Assembly: GCA_005887855.1 (NCBI GenBank)
Contig: VBQB01000214.1
Coordinates: forward strand, 1-8,619
DNA: 8,619 bases
DNA from: Verrucomicrobiota bacterium
GTDB taxonomy: Bacteria; Verrucomicrobiota; Verrucomicrobiae; Chthoniobacterales; UBA10450
Reading direction: 5' to 3'
Shown: positions 1-6,147 of the stretch, piece after piece
How the letters are laid out: each line of letters starts with the position of its first letter
How positions within the stretch are numbered: position 1 is the first letter of the stretch
The notes under the pieces: model-generated
What the model was told of the DNA's origin: nothing
Databases searched by the model: none
What the model saw: only the letters and a program-made list of their open reading frames with translations
Program-made: the position numbers and the translations under genes

Positions 1-1047
1 GAGGCTCCGAATAATCAAACGGTCGATCCAGCATACGCATGCGAGCTGTGGGATCCGGCCACCGGCACGTGGACAACGATGGCGAGCCTGACCAAGGTTC
101 GAACCTACCACTCCACCGCGCTGTTGCTGCCCGACGGGCGCGTTTTGTCGGCAGGAGGAGAGATCGGAGGAGCCTCAGCAGAAATATATTCGCCTCCTTA
201 TCTGTTCCACGGCTCCCGTCCGACTATTACGTCAGCGCCCACGAGCGTTCGGTACGGGCAGTCGTTTTTCGTGGGCACGCCCAACGCCACGAGCATTTCA
301 AACGTCACACTGCTCGCGCTTTCTTCCGTGACACATGGCTTTAACATGGGCCAGCGCATTAGCCGGCCCCTGTTCTCGCAAGCTACGGGGGGCCTCAACG
401 TGACGGCGCCTTCAAACCCCAACACCACTCCGCCGGGCTACTACATGCTGTTCATCCTGAATTCGAACGGCGTTCCTTCAGTGGCAAATATTGTCCAAAT
501 TAATGATACCACACCTACCCCAACCCCGACCCCAACGCCAACTCCTAGGCCGACTCCAACCCCCACCCCGACCCCAACGCCAACCCCTAGGCCGACTCCG
601 ACTCCGACCCCGACCCCGACCCCAACGCCAATTCCTAGGCCGACTCCAACTCCCACCCCGACCCCAACGCCAACTCCTAGGCCGACTCCAACTCCCACCC
701 CGACCCCAACTCCTACAGCAACTCCAAGTCCTACGCCGACACCGACTCCCACGCCCACACCGGTTCAGCCGCCAGCCGCCCCGAGCAACCTGACAGCAAC
801 GGCCGTCTCGGCTAGCCAGATCAACTTGTCATGGACGGACAATTCGAACAACGAAACCGGGTTTAAGGTGTACCGCTCTAAGCGTGGCAGGAGGTTTAAG
901 GGACTCAATATTGTAGGCGCGGATGTCACCACGTTTTCGAATACCAGACTCCGGGCCTCGACTAGATATTACTATCGGGTTCGTGCTTACAACTCGGGAG
1001 GTAATTCGGCCTATTCGAATACTGCGAGTGCCACGACCAACCCCTGA
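1..1047 (+). CDS. Galactose-oxidase-like secreted protein with Pro-Thr linker and C-terminal fibronectin type III domain (5' end missing)
   Basis: Frame 1 is open from base 1 to TGA at 1045-1047, so the N-terminus lies upstream. Codons 36-48 ([14 protein letters not shown]) match the Tyr-His copper-ligand segment of galactose oxidase and glyoxal oxidase (Y36, H37). About residues 60-167 form a DUF1929-type early-set domain with [10 protein letters not shown], whose H112 fits the last copper His, and the typical ending [19 protein letters not shown]. Residues 170-254 are a Pro-Thr linker, and about 260-348 are one fibronectin type III domain ([47 protein letters not shown]). The family comprises extracellular copper-radical alcohol or aldehyde oxidases. 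The cross-linking Cys and the first Tyr would be upstream, so activity cannot be confirmed. The fibronectin domain probably acts in carbohydrate or surface binding. No C-terminal sorting motif is visible. Confidence 0.92.
   Translation, partial: EAPNNQTVDPAYACELWDPATGTWTTMASLTKVRTYHSTALLLPDGRVLSAGGEIGGASAEIYSPPYLFHGSRPTITSAPTSVRYGQSFFVGTPNATSISNVTLLALSSVTHGFNMGQRISRPLFSQATGGLNVTAPSNPNTTPPGYYMLFILNSNGVPSVANIVQINDTTPTPTPTPTPTPRPTPTPTPTPTPTPRPTPTPTPTPTPTPIPRPTPTPTPTPTPTPRPTPTPTPTPTPTATPSPTPTPTPTPTPVQPPAAPSNLTATAVSASQINLSWTDNSNNETGFKVYRSKRGRRFKGLNIVGADVTTFSNTRLRASTRYYYRVRAYNSGGNSAYSNTASATTNP
508..762 (+). repeat. Pro-Thr linker coded by a degenerate 42-48 bp tandem repeat
   Basis: The in-frame repeat codes for (PT)n blocks broken by PR or IPR. 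Each unit carries CCTAGG, at 544, 586, 634 and 676, so unit lengths are 42, 48 and 42 bases; the third boundary is longer by one Pro-Thr pair. The linker joins the early-set domain to the fibronectin domain and is probably extended, possibly O-glycosylated. The tract is C-rich on this strand and G-rich on the other. Confidence 0.9.
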
Positions 1048-1087
1048 CCCCCCGCATGAACGTCAACGATACGAGAAATGTACGGTT

Positions 1088-2191
1088 ATGAGGCCTGTTT
1101 TGCGACAGTTTAGGAGAAACAAAATTATGACTGGCGTACTCACTGTTATTCTAGCGGTCACGGCGGGAGTGGTTACTTTGCGGGAGACATTTGGACAGAT
1201 GACCGATTACACAGTCTCGGAGCTTTCTGGTGGCGTTCCCTGGCGGCTCAATAACTTCGGCGATGTAGCGGGTAAAGGCGGTGATTCTCCTTCAGGAGAG
1301 ATTCTAGCTACCATCTGGCATCACGGCAGCCGTCGGCACCCAAAGCATTTGGGTAAGCTTCACGGCGGCGAATATAGTTCCGCTTCGGGTATCAACGATG
1401 CGGGAGAAGTCGCTGGAGAGGCGAATACTGCTGAGTCGATCGTTCCATTTGTCGGGACGCCTAAGGGCGTCCTTCAGCGGATTCCGCTGCTGCCCGGTGA
1501 CAACTGTGGACAGGCGCTTGGCATCAATAAGCATGGCCACGTGGTTGGATACTCTTCGGGCCCGAATGGAACGAAGGCTTTCCTTTGGACGCGAAGTGGG
1601 GGCGTGCACAATCTCGGCGTTCTGCCCGGCGGCAATTATAGCAGAGCCTGCGACGTCAACGACTTGGATGAGGTTGCCGGCACATCTGGGAGCGCGGCTG
1701 GTGAGCGTGCCGTCCTGTGGACCAAAACCGGCGATGTGCGCGATCTTGGGACGCTGCCGGGATATACGTCGAGCGAGGCGAGCGCGATCAACAACAATGG
1801 GGATGTTGTTGGGTACTCGAAAGGTCCCCGGGGCATACGCGCTTTTTTGTGGACTCAAGCAACTGGAATGCAGGATCTGGGGGCGCTCCCCGGTGGAAAC
1901 TCCAGCCAAGCGCTTGGTATCAACGACATGGGTGCTGTGGTTGGAAGTTCGACAAGCTCGTCGGGAGATCGCGCCTTTATATGGACACAACAAGAAGGCA
2001 TGAGAGATCTGAACAGCGCAGCCTCTGTGGCTCTCGGGGTAGTGTTTGTTGAAGCACACGCGATAAACTCCAGAGGTGAGATCCTTGTGATGGGGGGTGC
2101 TATGCACGAGTCCAACGGGAGTGGCGACGCGGCTTCGCAATGCGCGCCGGCCCCTCCGTCGAGCTTCCTGCTGACACCTGTTTCACGATGA
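1088..2191 (+). CDS. Secreted HAF-repeat protein of unknown function
   Basis: The product is 367 residues with the ATG at 1088. I chose that start because it gives a signal peptide: basic MRPVLRQFRRNK followed by the hydrophobic MTGVLTVILAVTAGVV. A second ATG at 1127 has the better ribosome binding site (AGGAG 1112-1116, 10 bases away) but removes the basic residues. The mature part consists of HAF-family repeats of the form AFLWT..G..DLG.LPGG..S.A..IN..G.VVG. The repeat Trp residues W167, W211, W255 and W299 are exactly 44 apart, and two or three more diverged copies precede them (about 74-155). The C-terminus CAPAPPSSFLLTP is a common ending in such proteins, from memory. HAF repeats probably form a beta-structured extracellular domain; no enzymatic role is established. 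It starts 40 bases after the previous gene and may be cotranscribed with it. Confidence 0.85.
   Translation: MRPVLRQFRRNKIMTGVLTVILAVTAGVVTLRETFGQMTDYTVSELSGGVPWRLNNFGDVAGKGGDSPSGEILATIWHHGSRRHPKHLGKLHGGEYSSASGINDAGEVAGEANTAESIVPFVGTPKGVLQRIPLLPGDNCGQALGINKHGHVVGYSSGPNGTKAFLWTRSGGVHNLGVLPGGNYSRACDVNDLDEVAGTSGSAAGERAVLWTKTGDVRDLGTLPGYTSSEASAINNNGDVVGYSKGPRGIRAFLWTQATGMQDLGALPGGNSSQALGINDMGAVVGSSTSSSGDRAFIWTQQEGMRDLNSAASVALGVVFVEAHAINSRGEILVMGGAMHESNGSGDAASQCAPAPPSSFLLTPVSR
1112..1116 (+). promoter_or_regulatory. Ribosome binding site for an alternative internal start
   Basis: AGGAG lies 10 bases before the in-frame ATG at 1127. It competes with the ATG at 1088, which has only a weak GAGAA (1073-1077) upstream. 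If 1127 is used, the HAF protein loses its basic signal-peptide n-region. Confidence 0.4.
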
Positions 2192-2739
2192 CGGATGGCT
2201 ATGCGCGGATAGTTACTTCAAAATTAAGCCAGTTTTTCGATGCTCGAGGGCTAGCTGCCGAGATGCGCGCGACTAAGTTTGCGGAACTAGCCCGATTGTC
2301 CGATTGCTGGTGATCCCTTCAGAATCTGCCTTGGAGGGCACTCCGGCGTCGCCATCTTCCAGTTCGAGTTGACGCACGACGTACGAATCGGGGCAGAGAA
2401 ACCGATCGACCGACGCTGGCTGGAGCCTATCTCGAGCAGCGACACCACATCCTGCTGGCGACCCAGTCTAAACTTGGTTCCAGTCTAGAATTGTAATTAT
2501 CAATTTTTTTAAAAAAAGGGGCTTGACACCCACCGTACAAACACGATTAATCGATGCCAACCTATGACCGGCTGGACGTCGCTTCCTCTTAATCGTCCAC
2601 TGAAGTCGGGAGGTGGAGGACGCGTTTGGCGTGGCACTAACATTGGCCGACGAGCGGGCGCTTTCGATGAACGCCAGTCCGTTCCGCTCGATCCAGTCGC
2701 TCGCTGATTACATCGGCATCCTCATAATAGACGCCCGCA
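2192..2739. other. 548-base gap without a convincing gene
   Basis: No long ORF, RNA gene or insertion-sequence end is visible. About 2280-2490 is open in more than one frame on both strands and reads in a somewhat protein-like way, so it could be a decayed gene or an interspersed element; I recognise no family. A 7-bp inverted repeat, GGGCTAG at 2248-2254 and CTAGCCC at 2287-2293, encloses 32 bases and is too long-looped and poor in T to call a terminator. The right part holds the AT tract and promoter candidate listed separately. Confidence 0.6.
2504..2551 (+). promoter_or_regulatory. Candidate sigma-70 promoter with AT-rich upstream element
   Basis: T7A7 (2504-2517, a perfect 14-bp palindrome) sits just before TTGACA at 2523-2528, a perfect -35 hexamer. 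ATTAAT at 2546-2551, 17 bases on, matches the -10 consensus at 4 of 6 positions. The AT tract is placed where an UP element would be. Transcription would begin near 2558 and give a leader of about 180 bases before the SDR gene. It is the best candidate to drive the SDR-ligase-GNAT-ACP cassette. The weak -10 keeps confidence moderate. Confidence 0.45.
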
Positions 2740-3441
2740 ATGGCTGAGAATAAGGTCTTCTTGATCACTGGGACGCGAAAGGGCATCGGTCGCGCCTTGA
2801 TCGAGCATTACGCTGGCAGTGGCTGCCACGTCGTCGGGTGCAGCCGGTCCCCGTTTGAAGGAGAACTCCCGAACTATCGGCACTACTGCCTCGACGTTGG
2901 CGACGAGCCGGCGGTCAAGAGAATGTTCTTGGAGATCAGAAAGCACGACGGCCGGCTGGATATCCTCATCAACAACGCCGGCGTGGCCTCGATGAACCAT
3001 TCGCTTCTCACTCCCATCGCGGCGGTGAACAAGATCATGGAGACCAATTTCACGGGCACGTTTCTCTTCTGCCGCGAAGCCGCGCGCCTCATGCAGCTCC
3101 ACCGCTACGGGCGCATCGTAAATTTCGCCACCGTGGCCGTTCCGCTGAAACTGGAGGGCGAAGCGGTCTATGCCGCCTCCAAAGCCGCCGTGATTTCCCT
3201 CACCCAGATTCTGGCGCGCGAGTTCGCGGACTTCGGCGTCACCGTAAACGCGATCGGCCCCGCGCCGATCAGGACCGACCTGATCCGTGGCGTGTCACCC
3301 GAGAAGCTCGACGCACTGATCGAGCGCCAGGCAATCAAGCGCTATGGTGAGTCGCGGGATGTGATCCAAGTCATCGACTTTTTTGTGCAACCCGCAAGCG
3401 ACTTTGTGACCGGCCAGGTCATTTTCCTGGGAGGCGTTTGA
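2740..3441 (+). CDS. SDR-family NAD(P)-dependent oxidoreductase (FabG-like) of an acyl-activation cassette
   Basis: The product is 233 residues, a classical short-chain dehydrogenase length. The Rossmann glycine motif is TGTRKGIG (residues 10-17), NNAG is at 78-81 and the structural Asn is N103. The active-site YAASK has Y144 and K148. At the Ser position, 13 residues before Tyr, there is T131 (NFATVAVPLKLEGEAVY). The C-terminus DFVTGQVIFLGGV is typical of the fold. The start is well bounded: an in-frame TAG at 2728-2730 lies three codons upstream and ATG 2740 is the first start after it. No clear Shine-Dalgarno site precedes it. The stop overlaps the next gene's ATG (TGATG). The enzyme probably reduces or oxidises a keto or hydroxy group on an activated acyl chain or a sugar; the substrate is unknown. 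From memory, close relatives occur in surface-polysaccharide loci beside a similar ligase. Confidence 0.93.
   Translation: MAENKVFLITGTRKGIGRALIEHYAGSGCHVVGCSRSPFEGELPNYRHYCLDVGDEPAVKRMFLEIRKHDGRLDILINNAGVASMNHSLLTPIAAVNKIMETNFTGTFLFCREAARLMQLHRYGRIVNFATVAVPLKLEGEAVYAASKAAVISLTQILAREFADFGVTVNAIGPAPIRTDLIRGVSPEKLDALIERQAIKRYGESRDVIQVIDFFVQPASDFVTGQVIFLGGV
3430..3434 (+). promoter_or_regulatory. Ribosome binding site of the ligase gene, inside the SDR gene
   Basis: GGAGG lies six bases before ATG 3441, inside the last SDR codons. Together with the one-base stop/start overlap it points to translational coupling. It also favours ATG 3441 over the adjacent in-frame TTG at 3438. Confidence 0.7.
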
Positions 3442-4796
3442 TGTTCATTGATTTTCTATTCGAGGTGTTCCGCCAAAATGCGGAGTCCGAGGCGGTCATA
3501 TGGCACGACCAGAGTTTCGCATACGGCAAACTTTTGGACTGGACGAATCATTGGCGCAGCTATCTGCGGGAAAATCGGATCGCGACCGGAACGGTCACAG
3601 CCGTCGAGGCGGATTTTTCGCCAAATGCGATCGCGCTCATGTTGGCGCTGGTTGAAAGCGGCTGCATCGCGGTCCCGTTGACGTCTTCTGTCGCTGCGAA
3701 GAAAGCCGAATTCATGGCGATTGCCGGAGTCGAGGCGTTGCTCGAACTCGATGCGCGTGATGAGGCGCGACTGACGCGTTTCGAGCGACCCCCAGTGCAC
3801 GAAATCCTGCAGCGGCTATGCGAGCGCGGGCATCCCGGGCTGATTTTGTTTTCCTCCGGCTCGACGGGGCAGAGCAAGGCGGCCGTCCACGACATCGTTG
3901 GCATGCTCGGCAAGTTCAAGGTCCGCCGGCATGCGCGACGCGCCATCACGTTCCTGCTTTACGACCACATCGGCGGCTTCAACACGATGCTCTACCAGCT
4001 CTCCAACGCAGGATGCATCGTGACGGTGCAGGATCGCGATCCCGACACCGTGTTGCGCGCAGTCGAACGGCACAAAGTGGAACTACTGCCCACTTCCCCG
4101 ACGTTCATCAACCTTATCCTCCTGAGCGAAGCGTATCGCCGTTACGATTTGTCTTCGTTGAAAATTGTCACCTACGGGACGGAGCCGATGCCGGAGAGCA
4201 CGCTGCACCGGTTTCATCAGGTGCTGCCCCACATCGAGCTTCAACAGACTTACGGGCTGTCGGAAGTCGGCATCTTGCGTTCGAAATCACGCTCGTCCGA
4301 TTCACTCTGGGTCAAGCTGGGGGGTGAAGGCTTTCAGACCCGTGTCGTGGACGAGATCCTCCAAATCAAGGCGGAATCGGCGATGCTCGGCTATCTCAAC
4401 GCGCCAAGCCCCTTCACCGACGACGGCTGGTTTAATACCGGTGACAAGGTCGAAGTGGACGGCGACTATTTCCGAATCCTCGGGCGCCAGTCTGAAATCA
4501 TCAACGTCGGCGGCCAGAAAGTTTACCCGGCGCAAGTCGAAAGCGTCGTGCAAGAAATGCCAGAAGTCGCAGAGGTGTCAGTCTATGGCGAGAAAAATGC
4601 CATCATGGGTCAGATCGTGTGCGCCGCGATTCGACTTCGGGAGTCGCGCGACGCGCGGCAGTTCCATCGCGAGCTCAGGCAGTTTTGCCGGGAGCGGCTC
4701 CAGGAGTTTCAGATTCCCGTCCGAGTCAGGCTGGTGGAAAATGCGATGCACGGGGAACGCTTCAAAAAGAACCGGCGAGAAAACGTGGCCGTCTGA
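3441..4796 (+). CDS. AMP-forming acyl/aminoacyl ligase (ANL superfamily)
   Basis: The product is 451 residues, shorter than the roughly 500-600 of most ANL ligases because the N-terminal part is compact. Core motifs in order: phosphate loop SSGSTGQSK (138-146); LLPTSPTFINL (215-225) in the acid-binding region; QQTYGLSEVG (268-277); DDGWFNTGD with D335; GRQSEIINVGGQKVYP (348-363) at the hinge; and the C-terminal basic segment HGERFKKNRR (437-446), where K442 or K443 could be the adenylation Lys. The hinge residue is Q350 rather than the usual Asp or Lys, and the usual Gly-Lys pair of the last motif is altered. Expected reaction: a carboxylic acid plus ATP gives an acyl-adenylate, then a thioester, here most likely on the ACP encoded two genes on. 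The acid cannot be told from sequence. The gene overlaps both neighbours by one base. Confidence 0.93.
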   Translation: MFIDFLFEVFRQNAESEAVIWHDQSFAYGKLLDWTNHWRSYLRENRIATGTVTAVEADFSPNAIALMLALVESGCIAVPLTSSVAAKKAEFMAIAGVEALLELDARDEARLTRFERPPVHEILQRLCERGHPGLILFSSGSTGQSKAAVHDIVGMLGKFKVRRHARRAITFLLYDHIGGFNTMLYQLSNAGCIVTVQDRDPDTVLRAVERHKVELLPTSPTFINLILLSEAYRRYDLSSLKIVTYGTEPMPESTLHRFHQVLPHIELQQTYGLSEVGILRSKSRSSDSLWVKLGGEGFQTRVVDEILQIKAESAMLGYLNAPSPFTDDGWFNTGDKVEVDGDYFRILGRQSEIINVGGQKVYPAQVESVVQEMPEVAEVSVYGEKNAIMGQIVCAAIRLRESRDARQFHRELRQFCRERLQEFQIPVRVRLVENAMHGERFKKNRRENVAV

Positions 4797-5572
4797 TGAA
4801 GTTCAAGCCAGACACGCTGGCGAGCGCCCACGAGCAGATGGCGCTCGTCAAAGCTCAATCCACCGGGGGCTTTTTCACGAACTATTTCCGCCAGGAAATG
4901 GTGGGACCACAGATTCTCACCGCCGCAACGGCTCGGAGCGTCTTGCTGGCCAATGACGAACACGATTTCTTCCGGCTCTATTTTTTTACGAGCGATCTAG
5001 CCGACCTCGAGCAGAACCTGCGTGACGCCGACCTTCCAGGCGACATAGTCGCTGGTTACCTCACAAAGGCGGCCGACGAAAGCATTGCCGCTGCGTTTCA
5101 GCAATCCGGATTCAATCCCATCGCTACTTACCGTCGCATGATAACCTATCGATTGCCCCCACAGCGGCCAAATCCCACGCTGGAATACGCAATCGGTGCC
5201 GACGTCGACCAGATCTACGAAGATCTCTTTCAGACTTTCAACAAATACACCGATCACCTGCCCACCAAAAATCGCTTGCAGCGGTACGTGGAAAATCAAT
5301 GGGTCATCGTCAACCGCCAGGCCGGCCGGATCCTTGGCGCGGTGTGTTTCCAGCTTCAAGGCCCGCGGGTGAACTACAATTACCTCTACAACTTTGGCCA
5401 CAACGGCCTCGATTTTCTCCGACTGCAAAATAATTTTTACGGCGTGATGCATCAACGCGGCATTTGCGCCGGGTTCCTCTGGATCAACCAGACCGACACC
5501 CGCCTCGCTGCGCTGCATGAGTCGATGGGCTGGCGCTTTGACGGCCTTCAGGATTATTTTTATCTTCGGTAG
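4796..5572 (+). CDS. GNAT-like acyltransferase of the ligase-ACP cassette
   Basis: The product is 258 residues, beginning at the ATG that shares its A with the ligase stop (TGATG). The C-terminal half looks like a GNAT fold: a beta strand in WVIVNRQAGRILGAVCFQLQG (169-189), then YNYLYNFG (194-201), an alpha helix, and the GNAT-style ending FLWINQTDTRLAALHESMGWRFDGLQDYFYL (227-257), where a helix of ..LHE..G.. is followed by a last strand. The N-terminal half (about 1-120) has RSVLLANDEHDFFRLYFFTS and AAAFQQSGFNPIATYRRM, which could be a second, degenerate GNAT unit. No signal peptide or membrane segment is seen. The family-level function is acyl transfer from CoA or an acyl carrier. Given the neighbours, I infer transfer of the acyl group from the ACP to an amine or hydroxyl acceptor. 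I know no characterised close relative, so the function is inferred. Confidence 0.8.
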   Translation: MKFKPDTLASAHEQMALVKAQSTGGFFTNYFRQEMVGPQILTAATARSVLLANDEHDFFRLYFFTSDLADLEQNLRDADLPGDIVAGYLTKAADESIAAAFQQSGFNPIATYRRMITYRLPPQRPNPTLEYAIGADVDQIYEDLFQTFNKYTDHLPTKNRLQRYVENQWVIVNRQAGRILGAVCFQLQGPRVNYNYLYNFGHNGLDFLRLQNNFYGVMHQRGICAGFLWINQTDTRLAALHESMGWRFDGLQDYFYLR

Positions 5573-5634
5573 ATGTCACGCCCGACAACGTTCGCGGGTT
5601 TCTGTTAACGAGATACTATGAGCCGATCATAGCT
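5573..5634 (+). other. Apparent lost 5' end of the ACP gene (frameshift near 5579-5584)
   Basis: ATG 5573 directly follows the GNAT stop TAG (5570-5572) but reads only MSRPTTFAGFC before TAA at 5606-5608. The ACP frame is open from 5542 to its stop at 5838 and reads DNVRGFLLTRYYEPIIAM upstream of ATG 5635, which looks like ACP helix I. It has no ATG, GTG or TTG start there. One extra C in the CCC at 5581-5583 would join the two frames into an 88-residue ACP starting MSRPDNVRGFL. Either the run is one base short through an assembly error, or the gene is really shifted. Confidence 0.6.
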
Positions 5635-5838
5635 ATGCAACTAAGCCTCACGGAAATTCCAGATGATTTTGATCTTCTGTTAAGCGGAGTGATTGATTCG
5701 TTCGGAATACTCGAGATGATCAGTGCCATTGAAGATGAATTTCAAATACAAATGGATTTGGCCCTTTTAGATGCCGAAGACATCACAAGAATTGGGCCGC
5801 TGGCACGATATATTGCAGAGAGTGCAACCCGGCGCTGA
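5635..5838 (+). CDS. Acyl carrier protein (PP-binding domain), likely 5'-truncated as read
   Basis: From ATG 5635 the product is 67 residues. The phosphopantetheine site is GVIDSFGILEMISAIEDEF (18-36), with the DS-F-G motif and S22 (codon 5698-5700) as the attachment Ser. The following IQMDLALLDAEDITRIGPLARYIAE covers helices III-IV. Helix I is missing in this reading; it is coded just upstream in the same frame (see 5573-5634), and a full ACP would be about 88 residues. The ACP would carry the acid activated by the ligase as a thioester for the SDR and the acyltransferase. No Shine-Dalgarno site precedes ATG 5635, which supports the view that it is not the native start. The gene is AT-richer than the SDR gene: about 42% G+C by hand count over 5641-5820, against about 64% in two 60-base blocks of the SDR gene. 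Confidence 0.85.
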   Translation: MQLSLTEIPDDFDLLLSGVIDSFGILEMISAIEDEFQIQMDLALLDAEDITRIGPLARYIAESATRR

Positions 5839-6096
5839 TTGTAATCCGCTAATAATTCGTTAGACTTCGGGTATCGACTATAATGATTCTGTCTCACAAT
5901 GCGGCTATCTTGATTCACGCATTCAATCACAGGCTCGGCAGCATCCGGCGAGATTTGCAGGAATTGCGGGCTGAGAAAGTTCTCACTGCGTTTCCAAGGT
6001 AATGGATGGGAGGGCCAATCGCGATCATTGCATCGCTAAGACTTCGTGATTTCACTGGCAAAGTTGGGATCACGGTCCGGAGGAATCGTCGGAACT

Positions 6097-6113
6097 ATGG
6101 AGTCGGACTCCAT
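6097..6113. promoter_or_regulatory. Perfect 17-bp palindrome, possible operator
   Basis: The arms ATGGAGTC and GACTCCAT flank a single G at 6105. It ends 34 bases before the acetyltransferase ATG. There is no T run, so it is not a typical terminator. A dimeric regulator site or a leader hairpin near the ribosome binding site is possible; no promoter hexamers clearly flank it. Confidence 0.4.
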
Positions 6114-6131
6114 CTCGGCCTTTGTGTATTG

Positions 6132-6137
6132 AAGGAG
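6132..6137 (+). promoter_or_regulatory. Ribosome binding site of the acetyltransferase gene
   Basis: AAGGAG lies 10 bases before ATG 6148 and fixes that start, although the first 25 or so residues are not part of the conserved fold. Confidence 0.65.
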
Positions 6138-6147
6138 CAGGCACACG

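Larger units (their letters stand above)
5839..6147. other. 309-base gap between the ACP and acetyltransferase genes
   Basis: It holds a perfect TATAAT at 5879-5884 without a good -35 (TTAGAC at 5860-5865 is only 13 bases away), so it is a weak promoter candidate. It also has a short open frame at 5883-6002 (39 codons, MILSHNAAILIHAFNHRLG...) with no ribosome binding site and no recognisable family, another of 52 codons at 6006-6164 running into the next gene, and the 17-bp palindrome listed separately. No hairpin followed by a T run is seen after the ACP stop. Confidence 0.55.

Noticed and set aside
441..758. Minus-strand ORF of Gly-Val repeats
   Set aside because: It is the reverse reading of the Pro-Thr linker; low-complexity codons leave several frames open without stops.
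508..762. CRISPR array or mobile-element repeat
   Set aside because: The repeats are contiguous, in frame and code for Pro-Thr; there are no unique spacers.
1304..2140. Minus-strand ORF of 278 codons
   Set aside because: It lies wholly inside the HAF-repeat gene, whose repeats, signal peptide and family ending are clear; the reverse product shows no domain.
2248..2293. Inverted repeat GGGCTAG/CTAGCCC as a terminator for the HAF gene
   Set aside because: The 32-base loop is long, the stem is only 7 bp and no T run follows.
3818..4327. Plus-strand ORFs in other frames inside the ligase gene (also 4165-4956)
   Set aside because: They overlap conserved ANL motifs in the true frame and have the Arg/Ser-rich composition of GC-rich shadow frames.
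4997..5518. Minus-strand ORF of 173 codons
   Set aside because: It is opposite the GNAT-like gene, which is coupled to the ligase gene by a TGATG overlap; no motif is seen in the reverse product.
5879..5884. TATAAT as a firm promoter of the acetyltransferase gene
   Set aside because: The -10 is perfect, but no acceptable -35 or extended -10 accompanies it and the leader would be over 250 bases; kept only as a note in the gap entry.
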